64,000 nt of DNA from an uncultured Robinsoniella sp. (lineage in GTDB: Bacteria; Bacillota; Clostridia; Lachnospirales; Lachnospiraceae), in contig UQGG01000002.1 of the NCBI GenBank assembly GCA_900540475.1, forward strand, positions 62,001-126,000, in the 5' to 3' direction. A program made the position numbers and the translations under genes. The notes below the pieces were generated by a model. It saw only the letters and a program-made list of their open reading frames with translations. It had not been told where the DNA came from and did not search any database. Positions 17,623 through 28,200 of this stretch are shown piece after piece. Numbering within the stretch: the first letter of the stretch is position 1; each line of letters begins with the position of its first letter.

Positions 17623-18864
17623 CTACTTTACGCTGCTTTTTGCTATTTCTTCCTGTATTTTCGTTACAGCATCTTCTCCTGACATCTCTGACATCATTAA
17701 TTTAGGCAGTACATCTCCCAGAAGAATATCCTGTGGTTTGCCATTTTCATCCGCAACGCCGCTAAGTACATGATAAATATTAAATCCTACCTGATCAAAA
17801 TCAGAGTGTTCTGAAACGGTTTCATCCTTTGGTGTTAAGTCTTTCACTGCCGGAATACTGCCAACATGGTCTTCTAAAATCTGCTCTGCTTCCTTACTGT
17901 TCAGGAACTGCAGGTATTTTACTGCCTGCTCGGGATGTTCTGTCTTTTTCGCAACTGCATATGTATTATACTGACTCTCACCGCTTTGTGCATAACGGGT
18001 GCCGTCTGCGGAAGGGAATGCAAAGCTTCCTACTTCAAAGCTTAAATCTTTGTACATCTGATTATTCCAGGTACCATCAATACTCATGGCAGCCTGTCCG
18101 TTGGTAAATGCCAGCTGTGCACCCACACCATCGATAGAGGTAAAATCTTTACCCATATATCCTTTTTCGGAATATTCACGATATTTGTCAAATAACTCTG
18201 TCATTGGCGCATAATCTGGTTCTTCCCCATTTTTAATTGCAGCCAATGTATCATTACACAAAGCCGGTGCCATCAACTGGATTAACCAATAGCGGTCGAA
18301 GTCACCTTTACCGCCTAAAGCAATCGGAGTTACCCCGCTCTCTTTCAAGGTCTCCAAAGCACTTTCAAATTCTCCAAAGTTCTCCGGCTTTTTAACCCCG
18401 GCTTTTTCAAACAGATCTTTATTATAATAGACCGTTACATAATCGATAAATGCCGGATAGCTGCAATATACAGAGCCATCTACCGTAGCATAGTCGATCG
18501 AGGACTGGGGATACCGGCTGGCATCCATTTTATACTCATCCAGATTCAGAAGATATCCGTTTTGGGCAAGCTCTGCCATCTTTGTAGATTTATTTCCCTG
18601 CACCCAGAATAAATCCGGCAAAGAGTCTGACTGTACGGCAACATTAATCGTGTCAAATGTTCCCGAATATTGATAGTCCAGCTTAATATCGGGATTTGCT
18701 TTTTCAAAAGCTTCATTTATCTCCGTAAATGCACCTTCAACTACTGATTGGTTGTCTGCATCTCCCCATACTGTTAATGTAACTGTTTCATTCTTTTTTC
18801 CACATCCGCTTAATAAAGGTATACACATTGCAAATACCATCCCTAAAACCAAAACTTTTTTCAT
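17623..18864 (-). CDS. Extracellular sugar-binding lipoprotein of an ABC importer
   Basis: 413 residues. Signal peptide with lipobox LLSGC (Cys about residue 21), so lipid-anchored outside the membrane. The body is a family 1 solute-binding protein (AFEKANPDIKLDYQYSGTFD, VYYNKDLFEKAGVKKPENF, FTNGQAAMSIDGTW), the class that binds oligosaccharides. First gene of the minus-strand importer-mannosidase-regulator run, behind a promoter at about 19084-19112. Likely ligand is a manno- or rhamno-oligosaccharide, by context only. Confidence 0.94.
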   Translation of the reverse strand: MKKVLVLGMVFAMCIPLLSGCGKKNETVTLTVWGDADNQSVVEGAFTEINEAFEKANPDIKLDYQYSGTFDTINVAVQSDSLPDLFWVQGNKSTKMAELAQNGYLLNLDEYKMDASRYPQSSIDYATVDGSVYCSYPAFIDYVTVYYNKDLFEKAGVKKPENFGEFESALETLKESGVTPIALGGKGDFDRYWLIQLMAPALCNDTLAAIKNGEEPDYAPMTELFDKYREYSEKGYMGKDFTSIDGVGAQLAFTNGQAAMSIDGTWNNQMYKDLSFEVGSFAFPSADGTRYAQSGESQYNTYAVAKKTEHPEQAVKYLQFLNSKEAEQILEDHVGSIPAVKDLTPKDETVSEHSDFDQVGFNIYHVLSGVADENGKPQDILLGDVLPKLMMSEMSGEDAVTKIQEEIAKSSVK

Positions 18865-19083
18865 CTTTTATTCTCCTTTTCTTTCTGTAAGATTGAGTTA
18901 CCTTTCCGCATATCAGTGTTGACCGCCTTCTAAAACACAAATCCATCATTCTTTTGAATCTTCCTAAATTTCTTTGTTTTCATTTTAAATTAGAACTTTA
19001 TCCACCTCCCCTTGTCATTATTGCCAACTTAGTAATCTAAGTTCTTTTATTTTGTGTGCTTTATATCTCATTTCTTATACTTT

Positions 19084-19112
19084 ACTTTATCAGTTGTTGT
19101 GCTATATGTCAA
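19084..19112 (-). promoter_or_regulatory. Candidate promoter of the importer operon
   Basis: Minus strand: perfect -35 TTGACA (19107-19112), 17-bp spacer, -10 TAAAGT (19084-19089). It lies about 220 bp upstream of the binding-protein start, leaving a long leader. Confidence 0.5.
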
Positions 19113-19266
19113 TTATTATTATGTTTGTTTATATCTTTTCGTCATTTTACACATTGCCCATTCACCATTTTTGTTACTTTTCCATTTTAACTTCGTAATA
19201 TAACTATCCGAATTATAAATTTTAGTCTTCTGGCTTTGTCTAAAATCCCCATTTTAAAGTTAAGAA

Positions 19267-19295
19267 TTGACATATCCATAGCCATGTTATATGCT
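19267..19295 (+). promoter_or_regulatory. Candidate promoter of the second mannosidase gene
   Basis: Plus strand: perfect -35 TTGACA (19267-19272), 17-bp spacer, -10 TATGCT (19290-19295), about 115 bp upstream of the start codon. Confidence 0.45.
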
Positions 19296-19411
19296 TTTTT
19301 TAAATTCCAAGCACATAAACTGTACATTAAAAGGCGCATTAATATAGTACGTGCAAGAACTTCTATATCTATATTAGTGTTTTTTAAACCAAACAAGAAA
19401 GGAGTATATCT

Positions 19412-22117
19412 ATGTGTTCTAATACCAGCATTGAGGAAATTTTATATTTTCCCTCTACCCATTGGGATCGTGAATGGTATCTGCCATTTCAGTCCTTTCG
19501 TATTCGATTTGTAGATGTTTTCCGTGAGATACTCACAACTCTGGAAACTAATCCTGCATTTTCCGCATTTATTTGCGACGGACAGACTGTTATGATTGAG
19601 GATTATCTTCAAATAATTCCTCAGGACAGGGAAAGAGTCAAAAGGCTTTTAGATTCCGGTTGTCTGGCTGCCGGTCCCTGGTATACCATGCCCGATGAAA
19701 ATCTTATCAGTGGGGAAAGCATCATTGCAAATTTAAATATGGGACAGGAATCTTTAGCCAGTCTGACCCGGGAGGCATCCGTTCTGCCTCTTGGCTACCT
19801 CTGTGATATTTTTGGACATGTCTCACAAATGCCCCAGATATTAAACGGATTTGGTATAACCTCTGCCATATTAGGACGGGGTACAAACGAATCCGATCTG
19901 CCTTCTTATTTTGTCTGGGAATCTCCGGACAAAAGTAAATGCATCACTTATAAAGTACCGGAGAGCTGTGGTTATGGAAGCTTCTGGAACGAAGTTTATT
20001 CTGGCGGCAGAAAAACAGAAAACACCGTGGAATCCGCAATTACGTATGTGCAAAAGGAACGTCTACGGTCCCCGCTTCCCTTTGTAATCCTTATGGATGG
20101 AATGGACCACACTCCCATTCATCCAGATGCTGTATGTCTTGCAGACCAATTAAAATCAACCTTTTCCTGTGACATTTCCATTGGTAACGTCTCATCCTTT
20201 TTCAGCCATTTAAAGGAGTATATATCAAAAATGCCTGTCCGGACCGGAGAACTCCAGGCGTCCGCCCAGGCTGTTGAAGAACATAATAAACTAATTTCCG
20301 GAACCCTGTCCAGCCGGTATGATATTAAATATGCCAATGATCAGGTCCAGACTCTGCTGGAAAAAATGGCATTACCCACATCAGCTTTGGCATCACTGTA
20401 CGGGTACACCGTATCTCCGGGTTTCGAGAAGGCGGCATATCAATACCTTTTAAAAAACCATGCTCACGATTCTATATGCGGATGTTCTATAGATGAAGTG
20501 CATCAGGATATGCTTTACCGATACCGGCAATCCTCACAAATAGCCAAGGAAATTTATGAACATGCTTTAACGCCCTTTTTACCTGCCTCTGACACCGGAT
20601 GCAGCAAAAGTCAGGACTGCGGTATCCTGCTGACTCTGTTTAACCCTTTGCCATTGGAAACAAACAAGATCGTTACCGCTGATATCTCTTTTCCTCCTGA
20701 CTTTTTAAAGGAAAAATACCCTCTGATTCCTTCCGAAAAGTTAAACTCCTTTTCCATACAAGACAGGAACGGTTCGGTAATTCCATATCAGATTGAATCC
20801 ATTAGGAAAGACTCCAACGTAAGGAAGCCCAGAGAATTTTACGGTTCCACTGCAGATGTCTATACCATATGCTTTGAGGCAGCCCTCCCCGCTATGGGGA
20901 AAAGCGAGTTTTATATAACTCCATCTCCCACACCGGTAAGGTATTACGGCAGTTTGAGAATTGGACAGTTATCTGCCCGAAATGAATTTTTACAACTGGA
21001 TATTTCAAATGGAGGCAAGGTTACGCTTACCGACCTCAGAGACAACAGAAGCTATTCTAATCTGCTTACATTTGCGGATTACGGCGAAACAGGCGATGGA
21101 TGGAATTCCAGATCTCCTGTTCCAGATGCAGTTCATCACAGCGGACTTTCTTCCGGGGTTGAAATCGTATCTGATGGTCCTGTCAAATGTACTTTTTGTA
21201 TTAGCCATCAAATTCTTCTTCCCGGATATATGGAGTACCACCGGCAATATACACGCAGAAGTGAACTCCATGAGATACTTGCTGTCAGAACTTATATCAC
21301 AATAGAAAAAAATTCCGATATGCTCCAATGCCGTACCGTAGTAAGTAACAATATAAAAGACCATCGTTTTGTATTAAGTGTACACAGTGCAATTCCATCG
21401 GAAACTTATTTTGCTGAAGAAGCTTTCACGATTACGGAACGAGCAGTGGGAAGAAGCAGGATATCAGAAAACTGGAAAGAAGAAGAACGGGAAGAAAAAA
21501 GTTTTGGGAATATTATTTATAAAAAGAGAGGAGACGGGAGCGGCATGGCTTTCCTGTCAAAAGGCGGTCTGCATGAAGCAGCCGCACGATCTCATGCAGA
21601 TGGCTGCTTGGACATTACACTTTTCAGAAGTTTTGGAAAAACATTTTTAACAGATGGGCAGACAGACGGCCAGATGCAGCAGGAATTAACATTTGAGTAT
21701 TCTATTCTGCCTTTTGGTCCATCCCTAAGTATGGTTCAGATGCTGCAACGGGAAGATGCATTCCGGGTATCACCTTTCTGCCATACCGTTCTGGCAGAAA
21801 GGCACGCCCTAGCTTCCCTGACCTCTAAATCTTATGGTTTTTATTTATCCGGGCAATCCCTTTATATATCTATGATCAAGAGTGCCCACAAACATCCCGG
21901 TCAGATACTTATACGACTGGTAAACTATCACAGTACTGCCGTCACAGATGAATTATACAGCCCGTTCCCGCTGACAGAAGTATCTGCCTGCAGCCTGAGC
22001 GAAGACTATATAGAACCTTGCGAATTTCAGGACCAGGTAATCAGACTCCGCTTAAAGCCACACGAGATAAAAACTCTGCTGCTTACTATCCACAATGATC
22101 TAGTACTGCCATTTTAA
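19412..22117 (+). CDS. Glycoside hydrolase family 38 alpha-mannosidase (MngB-like)
   Basis: 901 residues, no signal peptide. Classical GH38 motifs: FPSTHWDREWYLPF near residue 14 (zinc ligands), YLCDIFGHVSQMPQ near 130 (nucleophile Asp), and HAHDSICGCSIDEVH near 350 (zinc His). The closest well-known type is the MngB group that cleaves mannosylglycerate or alpha-mannosides inside the cell. Ribosome-binding site AAAGGAG. It is divergent from the importer operon, and so is probably co-induced and acts on imported oligosaccharide. Confidence 0.94.
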   Translation: MCSNTSIEEILYFPSTHWDREWYLPFQSFRIRFVDVFREILTTLETNPAFSAFICDGQTVMIEDYLQIIPQDRERVKRLLDSGCLAAGPWYTMPDENLISGESIIANLNMGQESLASLTREASVLPLGYLCDIFGHVSQMPQILNGFGITSAILGRGTNESDLPSYFVWESPDKSKCITYKVPESCGYGSFWNEVYSGGRKTENTVESAITYVQKERLRSPLPFVILMDGMDHTPIHPDAVCLADQLKSTFSCDISIGNVSSFFSHLKEYISKMPVRTGELQASAQAVEEHNKLISGTLSSRYDIKYANDQVQTLLEKMALPTSALASLYGYTVSPGFEKAAYQYLLKNHAHDSICGCSIDEVHQDMLYRYRQSSQIAKEIYEHALTPFLPASDTGCSKSQDCGILLTLFNPLPLETNKIVTADISFPPDFLKEKYPLIPSEKLNSFSIQDRNGSVIPYQIESIRKDSNVRKPREFYGSTADVYTICFEAALPAMGKSEFYITPSPTPVRYYGSLRIGQLSARNEFLQLDISNGGKVTLTDLRDNRSYSNLLTFADYGETGDGWNSRSPVPDAVHHSGLSSGVEIVSDGPVKCTFCISHQILLPGYMEYHRQYTRRSELHEILAVRTYITIEKNSDMLQCRTVVSNNIKDHRFVLSVHSAIPSETYFAEEAFTITERAVGRSRISENWKEEEREEKSFGNIIYKKRGDGSGMAFLSKGGLHEAAARSHADGCLDITLFRSFGKTFLTDGQTDGQMQQELTFEYSILPFGPSLSMVQMLQREDAFRVSPFCHTVLAERHALASLTSKSYGFYLSGQSLYISMIKSAHKHPGQILIRLVNYHSTAVTDELYSPFPLTEVSACSLSEDYIEPCEFQDQVIRLRLKPHEIKTLLLTIHNDLVLPF

Positions 22118-22186
22118 AGGGAGCTGCCCCCATATTTTCTACTGGCTGTATCATAACACACGATATCTGCCTGGCCAAAATATTAA

Positions 22187-22215
22187 TTACAAAATTGTAC
22201 ATAATATGTTAGAAT
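22187..22215 (+). promoter_or_regulatory. Candidate promoter of the bcp gene
   Basis: -35 TTACAA (22187-22192), 17-bp spacer, -10 TAGAAT (22210-22215). A palindromic repeat (22244-22283) lies in the resulting 5' untranslated region. Confidence 0.45.
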
Positions 22216-22243
22216 AAAACTGTTGAAATAAGCAATGATTTCC

Positions 22244-22283
22244 AGAGCATGATTTATATTTCTTTCTTAATCAAACATGCTCT
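22244..22283 (+). repeat. Dispersed palindromic repeat, copy C
   Basis: AGAGCATG (22244-22251) and CATGCTCT (22276-22283) form perfect 8-bp ends of a 40-bp element. The right end read in reverse begins AGAGCATGTTTGA, as in the other copies; the middle differs. Confidence 0.55.
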
Positions 22284-22315
22284 TTCTAAAATTGAACATA
22301 CAAGGAGGTATTAAT

Positions 22316-22786
22316 ATGTTAGCAGCAGGAACCAAAGCACCTGATTTTACTCTAAATGACAAAGATGGCAACGCCATTACTCTTTCTTCTTTTGCCGGCA
22401 GGAAGGTAGTCCTTTATTTTTATCCAAGGGATAATACACCGGGATGCACCAAACAGGCATGCGCTTTCGCCAGCGCCTATCAAGGCTTTCAGGAAAAGGA
22501 TGTTGTGGTAATTGGCGTGAGCAAGGACAGCGAAAAATCCCACGTGAAATTTGCAGAAAAATTTAATCTTCCTTTTATTTTAGTTTCTGACCCGGATCTT
22601 GTAGCCATTCAGGCTTACGATGTCTGGAAAGAAAAGAAATTATACGGGAAAGTCAGCATGGGCGTAGTACGCAGCACCTATGTCATCGATGAAAACGGCA
22701 TCATTGAAAAAGTTTTTGAAAAGGCAAAACCGGACACAAATGCCGGTGAAATACTGGATTACCTGGATCAAACTACTGCGAACTAA
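22316..22786 (+). CDS. bcp: Thiol peroxidase of the BCP/PrxQ peroxiredoxin type
   Basis: 156 residues. NTPGCTKQACAF places the peroxidatic Cys at residue 44 and a resolving Cys at 49, the atypical two-cysteine arrangement of PrxQ/BCP. It reduces hydrogen peroxide and organic hydroperoxides with thioredoxin in the cytoplasm. Start ATG 22316 has AGGAGGT at ideal distance; an upstream ATG at 22277 has none. Monocistronic by context, flanked by two palindromic repeats. Confidence 0.96.
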   Translation: MLAAGTKAPDFTLNDKDGNAITLSSFAGRKVVLYFYPRDNTPGCTKQACAFASAYQGFQEKDVVVIGVSKDSEKSHVKFAEKFNLPFILVSDPDLVAIQAYDVWKEKKLYGKVSMGVVRSTYVIDENGIIEKVFEKAKPDTNAGEILDYLDQTTAN

Positions 22787-22827
22787 TAATCAGTTAATCA
22801 GGTAATCCGTTACACCAACTCATACCG

Positions 22828-22870
22828 GAGCGTGTTTAAAAAAGCTGCCAGAAAGCTATTTTAGACACGC
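22828..22870 (-). repeat. Dispersed palindromic repeat, copy B (may also act as terminator)
   Basis: GAGCGTGTTTAAAA on the left and TTTTAGACACGC on the right can pair as a long imperfect hairpin with an AGCT-AGCT inner step around GCCAGAA. On the minus strand the middle reads GCTTTCTGGCAGCT, the core shared with copies A and F. It lies between convergent bcp and the ASCH-like gene. Confidence 0.65.
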
Positions 22871-22882
22871 GGGCGGTACTAG

Positions 22883-23338
22883 TTACTTAAATCTTGCATT
22901 ATCATAGTTGTATGGAATACTGGTTCCCAAAACTACATCTTCTATTTTCTGCAGGATCAGCCAGTCATCCATATTTCCCTGTCTGTCAAACTCCAGAGGT
23001 TCCATTGCTTCTACGTTTTTGAATTCGACCAGACAGAGGCATTTTTTATGCCATCTCTCTTTTTGTTTCTCTGTAAGATCCAGCTTGTCCTGGTTTTCCT
23101 CCAGCACTTTCTCAATTTCGCCATCCGACAGCTTTAAATAATTGTCCACATGAACAACCTCTGCTTTTGCGGATATGATTCCGGTCCCCTTTTTCATAAA
23201 ATACAGCGTCTCCCCTTCGAATACCCGGCTGTGAGGAATTTTTCTTCCCGCTGCACCTCTAACAACCATACGCTTTGTCCCTTCCAGTATCTTTTCCAAA
23301 ACCTTTGCTTTATCATCACAATAAACTAAATGTACCAT
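22883..23338 (-). CDS. ASCH/PUA-like domain protein
   Basis: About 151 residues beginning MVHLVYCDDKAKVLEKIL. A compact beta-rich fold with GRKIPHSRVFEGETLYFMKK and a C-terminal FDRQGNMDDWLILQKIEDV suggests an ASCH or PUA-like nucleic-acid-binding protein; I am fairly but not fully sure of the family. The ATG at 23338 follows AAAGGA at a slightly long distance; an upstream GTG at 23371 has no site. No clear partner gene. Confidence 0.7.
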   Translation of the reverse strand: MVHLVYCDDKAKVLEKILEGTKRMVVRGAAGRKIPHSRVFEGETLYFMKKGTGIISAKAEVVHVDNYLKLSDGEIEKVLEENQDKLDLTEKQKERWHKKCLCLVEFKNVEAMEPLEFDRQGNMDDWLILQKIEDVVLGTSIPYNYDNARFK

Positions 23339-23413
23339 ATTCTCTGTTTTCCTTTCTATTTCTAAATTCACAAAATAATAAAATATCGTTTTATATTACA
23401 TAAAAAGAATAAA

Positions 23414-23432
23414 CCCTACAGTGGCTGTAGGG
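23414..23432 (-). terminator. Rho-independent terminator of the MerR-GyrI gene
   Basis: Perfect CCCTACAG/CTGTAGGG stem (23414-23421 and 23425-23432) with a three-base loop directly after the stop codon, followed on the minus strand by TTTATTCTTTTT. Confidence 0.88.
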
Positions 23433-24254
23433 TCAAGCTTTTTTTCTCACCGGAATCATTAATTCCGTGATAAATTCTTCTTCATGCTCTGTGAGTACCG
23501 GATCAATCAGATACTTTTCAATGGCATTTCCGCACATTTCGTAACCCTCTTTTTCCATCCATTCCATCATAATCCCATAGGTCTGGTATTCCTTGCAGTA
23601 TGCACCATAATGTATAGCGGATACTACTTCCCTATTTCCAAAATCACGGATATTGTCAGATTCTTTGACATCTTCCTGCACCGGCACACATACCTCGATG
23701 TCCGCATTCAGAGGATCATAAACATGGTAATCATCATAATAGACTGCCATTACCGGACCCGCAGCATTGCACTTTTCTTTTTTAAGAAGCGTTTCCAGTC
23801 CGGCAAAGCGTTTCATGAATCCAACCGGATCTGCCGCTCCTTTCTTTCGAATGGAAAGCACCTTTACCTGAGGGATGATCTGTGCGTGGATGTGAGGCTG
23901 ATGATCCTGGTAATTTAATGCGTTCAGATAATATTCCAATCTCTTCTTAAGAAGAATCAGGCCTTCAATATCTTCTTTAATTTCTGATAGTTTCTGCTGC
24001 AGTGCTTCTCTGCTGACGCTGGCGGAATGGTTTGCCAGACGCTCTTTGATTTCTTTGATATTATATCCCTGAACCTTAAACTGTTTAATTATATTTACAT
24101 GCAGAAGCTGGGATTTTCCATAGTAGCGGTAGCCCGTATCCCCATCTTTCTTCGCAGGATTCAACAGACCGATTTCATCATAGTAATGCAGTGTCCGAAC
24201 CGGGATATCGCAGAGTTTTGACACCTCTCCTACCGTATAATATTCTTTTTCCAT
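23433..24254 (-). CDS. MerR family regulator with GyrI-like effector domain
   Basis: 273 residues. N-terminal MerR winged helix (YTVGEVSKLCDIPVRTLHYY, DEIGLLNPAKK), a coiled-coil (~80-110), then a GyrI-like small-molecule domain from ~120 to the end, as in BmrR. Such proteins sense amphipathic drugs or dyes. It begins six bases after the stop of the flavin-binding protein gene, with only a weak ribosome-binding site, so it is probably translated by coupling. Confidence 0.92.
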   Translation of the reverse strand: MEKEYYTVGEVSKLCDIPVRTLHYYDEIGLLNPAKKDGDTGYRYYGKSQLLHVNIIKQFKVQGYNIKEIKERLANHSASVSREALQQKLSEIKEDIEGLILLKKRLEYYLNALNYQDHQPHIHAQIIPQVKVLSIRKKGAADPVGFMKRFAGLETLLKKEKCNAAGPVMAVYYDDYHVYDPLNADIEVCVPVQEDVKESDNIRDFGNREVVSAIHYGAYCKEYQTYGIMMEWMEKEGYEMCGNAIEKYLIDPVLTEHEEEFITELMIPVRKKA

Positions 24255-24260
24255 AAGTTG

Positions 24261-24734
24261 TTACCGATTACAGCATTTGCAGCTGATTTCCTCCACTTCC
24301 AGTCTTATTACCTTTACCGCTTTTATCATATTTTCCGAAAACGGCAGATCGCGGTTAGTTGTATACTGTTTCATCAATATAGAAAGCGCTGCCTTTTTCT
24401 CCTCAAATTCATCTATAAATGAAATGGTTCCAAAGCCCAGAACACACTTATAATTCATGCCATATCCACATGCGGTATCACTTTCGATCAGCTCATGTGC
24501 CGCATCCATTTCAAATCCGGCAACTCTGTTTTCTTCCATCAGGCGAATCTTTTTTCCCTCCGGCGCACTGTGGAAATACAGCGTAATCCTGCCATTTTCC
24601 TCCCGGACTCCAAAGTTAAGCGGAACGATATAGGGAACTTTCCCATCCATTAAACCCACTCTGCAGGTATCGCACTGCTGAATTACATTCATGATTTCCT
24701 TTAAATCTTTGATCTCCCTGTCGCTTCTTCTCAT
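24261..24734 (-). CDS. Pyridoxamine 5'-phosphate oxidase-like flavin-binding protein (NimA-like)
   Basis: 157 residues. MRRSDREIKDLKEIMNVIQQ, VPYIVPLNFGVREENGRITL and the split-barrel pattern are those of the FMN-binding NimA/PNPOx-related group, some of which reduce nitroimidazoles. The C-terminus CKCCNR is cysteine-rich. It is first in a two-gene operon with a MerR-GyrI drug-type regulator, so a detoxification role is plausible (inference). Confidence 0.88.
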   Translation of the reverse strand: MRRSDREIKDLKEIMNVIQQCDTCRVGLMDGKVPYIVPLNFGVREENGRITLYFHSAPEGKKIRLMEENRVAGFEMDAAHELIESDTACGYGMNYKCVLGFGTISFIDEFEEKKAALSILMKQYTTNRDLPFSENMIKAVKVIRLEVEEISCKCCNR

Positions 24735-25166
24735 ATTAATTATCCTCCCGGCCAGTGCCTGTTTGCTTTGTATCGCTCCCCTGTTTCCCTTTTATTGTAC
24801 TTGGAAATCTAACTTTTATCAATATAGAATCCTCTTAAGATTCTTCCTTAGTTCCCATTATTTATTGTTTTTATTTTCATACAATTTTATCCATGATTTC
24901 TTCGGGTTTCTTTTATTTTACTCTATATTTTGTAATTTTTCTACAAATCATTATAGAGCACTAAATTTTTATACTTTATCAGAAGAATCAATTTCAAACA
25001 TGCTCTGGAAGCTTAAAAGGATTTATCAAAATCTATTCCTGTTACTATAAAAACAAGTGCATAATTTTCTGATAAATATTTATATTCTGTAGATTTTCTA
25101 CAACAATATTTGATATTTATATTTGTATTTTTACAATTCCTTTACAAAAACTTGAATTGGATTTTA
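24735..25166. other. AT-rich intergenic region with one repeat copy
   Basis: No gene seen in about 430 bp. It holds repeat copy D (24976-25007) and leads to the promoter of the next gene. Otherwise featureless AT-rich DNA. Confidence 0.5.
24976..25007 (-). repeat. Dispersed palindromic repeat, copy D (half element)
   Basis: On the minus strand it reads AGAGCATGTTTGAAATTG then ATTCTTCTGATA, which aligns with copy A through about 30 bases with several differences. The matching right end was not found, so it looks truncated. Confidence 0.5.
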
Positions 25167-25195
25167 TTGTTATTGTAAATCGCCATTGCTATAAT
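25167..25195 (+). promoter_or_regulatory. Promoter of the secreted phosphatase-like gene
   Basis: -35 TTGTTA (25167-25172), 17-bp spacer, perfect -10 TATAAT (25190-25195) with an extended TGC before it. Transcription would start near 25202, which excludes the longer reading frame that begins at 25194. Confidence 0.75.
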
Positions 25196-25241
25196 GGGCA
25201 ATGTCCAAATCAAACATTTTAAGTATGTAAAGGAGAAAATT

Positions 25242-28200
25242 ATGAAAAGAAAAGCAGTTGCACTTTTGCTTGCAGTATCTATGATTGTACCAAATACCGG
25301 CATTCCGGCTTTGGCTGCAGAAACAGATATGTCCGTACAAGCCGTACAGGCTGTCCCAGACACCGTTCAGACACAATCTGCTGTCACAGAGGCACACGTT
25401 GAAGAAGACACCTCAACAGAGGAAATCATTTCAGAGTCCCAAAGGGAACAGGATACAACACAGCCTCAGACAGAGGAGTCCAACACCGGATCTGACGAGT
25501 CAGAATCAGCTGATCATGCCGGCACACCAGATACCCTTGATACTTCATCCCAGACGGAAGATTCCGCTTCTGCAAAAGGCATATCATCACCTGCTGATTT
25601 ATCCCTGCAGACGGAACTGCCTGCAGCCAGCGTGATGAATGTGGATTTTTCAGACCAGCTGGCAACCGACCACTCTGAAACAGCCAATTCCTACCGCACC
25701 ATCGGCAATCCTGTGATTTCAGACAGTTCGGAATTACATAAACCCATCGCTAATTTTGATGGCAGCTCCGCTTTTATTTATCCTTTTGATGCAGCGAAAT
25801 ATGCTAAAATCACAAATGCAGTATCTATAGAATGTATGTTTAAATATAACAGCCTGCCATCCGGTGAACACGATATTTTCTCAAACCAGCAAAGCGGCGG
25901 AATCGGCCTGGGGCTTGACGGCGGAAAGCTCACTTTATTTGCCCATGTAGGCGGGTCATACAGACAGCCTACTGCTGCTATTCAGGCAGGACAGTGGATT
26001 CATGCAATCGGTGTAGTAGACGGAAAATCCGTCAAATTATATGTTAACGGAGAACTGGCTGGCGAAATTACTGCTTCAGGTCCTGTGAAGTTCACCTCAA
26101 ATACAACTGCATTTAATTTTGTAATCGGCGGTGACAGCAGCCCCAATAACGGTGCTGAATATATGTCCAATGCGGCTGTCAGCTTTGCCAGACTGTATGA
26201 TAAAGCTCTGACCCCGGAACAGGTAAAGGCACTGGATGAAAAAGCTTTTGAAAATGCAGATATCCAGGAACCTCAGCCCCAGCAGGTAAATCTGGGCATT
26301 ATTTCTTCCGGTACAGCCGCAGAAGGCTCAGAAATGAATGTGAATCTCCATGCAAATGCTGACGAAGCAGGTTCTGTAAACAAGATAACTTATGATCTGG
26401 TCTATGACCCGGCTATGCTGACCTATGAAGACGTGCAGCACAAAATGAGCGGTGTCACCATAGACAGCACCCAGTCCGGCCGTTTGAAGATTACTTCAAC
26501 CGCAGCGCTTGCTACGGACGATTTCCGGCAATATGGCACCACCCGTCTCGGAAAACTGAATTTTAAGATCAACGATGTATCGGGCACAGCTGACACAACC
26601 CTTTCCGTTGAGAATTTTCATGCATTTGAGAATGGCAACGATGTAACGGATGCCATGAATCCTCAGGCTCCGGAACAGACAATAAAGGTTTATGCCAAAA
26701 ATGCCCTTGATTTTAACGGTGACGGCGTGATTGGTGCAGGCGACGTTGCACTGGCTCCAGCGGACCAAAAAGAGGCTGCTGCAGATGCCGCTGCCATCTA
26801 TCCCTATAAACATGCAGTTGTCCTGACCACAGACGGAGGCGGACAGGTATGGAATCCCGATGCAATTTACTATACCACTTCCAATTCCATTCTTCCCAAG
26901 AAAACAAATGACCCCTCCATTATGGCGAAGCGCACCAATGAATATGCAATGGACCTGTTTAATAAGGAATTTGCCACCAGCTATACAGCTCAGGCGGTGA
27001 TCCCATCCATTTCCGGGCAGAATTACAGCTCCATGATTCATGGCATCCCCTGGGGTGACGTACTTCCGGAATACCAGCTTACCAACACCAGTGCCGGACA
27101 GGAATATTATGCGGACTTCGCAAAAGATACACCGCTCTATCCTTCTATGTTTAAAGCAGTAACCGCTGCCGCGCCGGACAGGCCTATGGCTGCATTTTCC
27201 GAGTGGGACCCTATCTTAAACGGCATTATTGAAGCAGATGCTGCAGTCATCGGCAAATCCTCCGCGTCTCAAAAGAGCTTCTATGACGTAGCCGGCTATA
27301 TCAGAAGTGACGCGTATAACAATACTGCGTTAGTTTACATGCAAAGCGATTATATGGATCACATCGGCCATAGTACCGGATACTATAATGACCGCTACTG
27401 GTCCGAATTAAAGCTCTATGATGATTATTTTAAAGCGGTAACCGATGCATTAAAAGAAAAAGGCAGTTATGAAGATACTTTAATTATCGCTAACTCAGAC
27501 CACGGCGGAAACAGTACGAACCACGGTTCAACCGACCCGTCCAATATGGATATTTTCATCGGACTTGGCGGGCAGACCATAGATTCCGGGAAAAAGCTGG
27601 ATGGAGGAGATAACTCTGACATTGCGGCACTGGCACTCTACGGACTGCGTATGGATAAGCCCGAAACCATGACCGGAGAAGTTTTTGATACCAGTGCCTT
27701 CCTGAGTCAGGAAGAATTGACAAAGAAAAACCGTGATATCGAAAAAGTTATATTTGAACGTACCGGCAAAAACGGAATTTTAAAGTTAGAGAACCAAAAG
27801 TCACAAACTCGTGTAATCGATGCGGTAATTAATCTGGATGGATCAAATGTTGTGAAAATAGATGCAAAAGGAGGCACAATCCTACGGCAGGATGTGGAAA
27901 ACGGGCAGCTCCAACTGACCATTTCCTATCAAAACCAGCCCTCTGTACTTGCAAAAATAACTTTTGATAAAGATACTTCCGAAAATGTGAAAATAGCGGA
28001 AATTATGCTTGGCACCCAGGACGGAAAGGAAATTTATTCCGATCTTGCAAATACCCAGGGTATTCCGGGTGCAGATATGACAGCTCTGAACAACCGGATA
28101 GCTGCTCTGGCAGGTATCAATTCTTCCTCCTACACAAAGGCAAGCTGGGCAGCATTTGAAACAGCTTTAAAAGAAGCCAGGACAACTGCCGCCAATGAAG

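Larger units (their letters stand above)
18865..19411. other. AT-rich divergent control region of the glycan locus
   Basis: 547 bp between the divergent importer operon and second mannosidase. It contains two outward promoter candidates (19084-19112 minus, 19267-19295 plus) and no convincing gene. The regulator at 11858-12961 is the likeliest protein to act here, but no clear palindromic operator was seen. Confidence 0.55.

Noticed and set aside
22828..22870. Simple terminator between bcp and the ASCH-like gene
   Set aside because: It can fold as a terminator, but its core is shared with other repeat copies and no T-run follows, so it is listed as a repeat.
25194..25241. Longer start of the phosphatase-like protein
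   Set aside because: The ATG lies inside the -10 box of the promoter and would hide the signal peptide.
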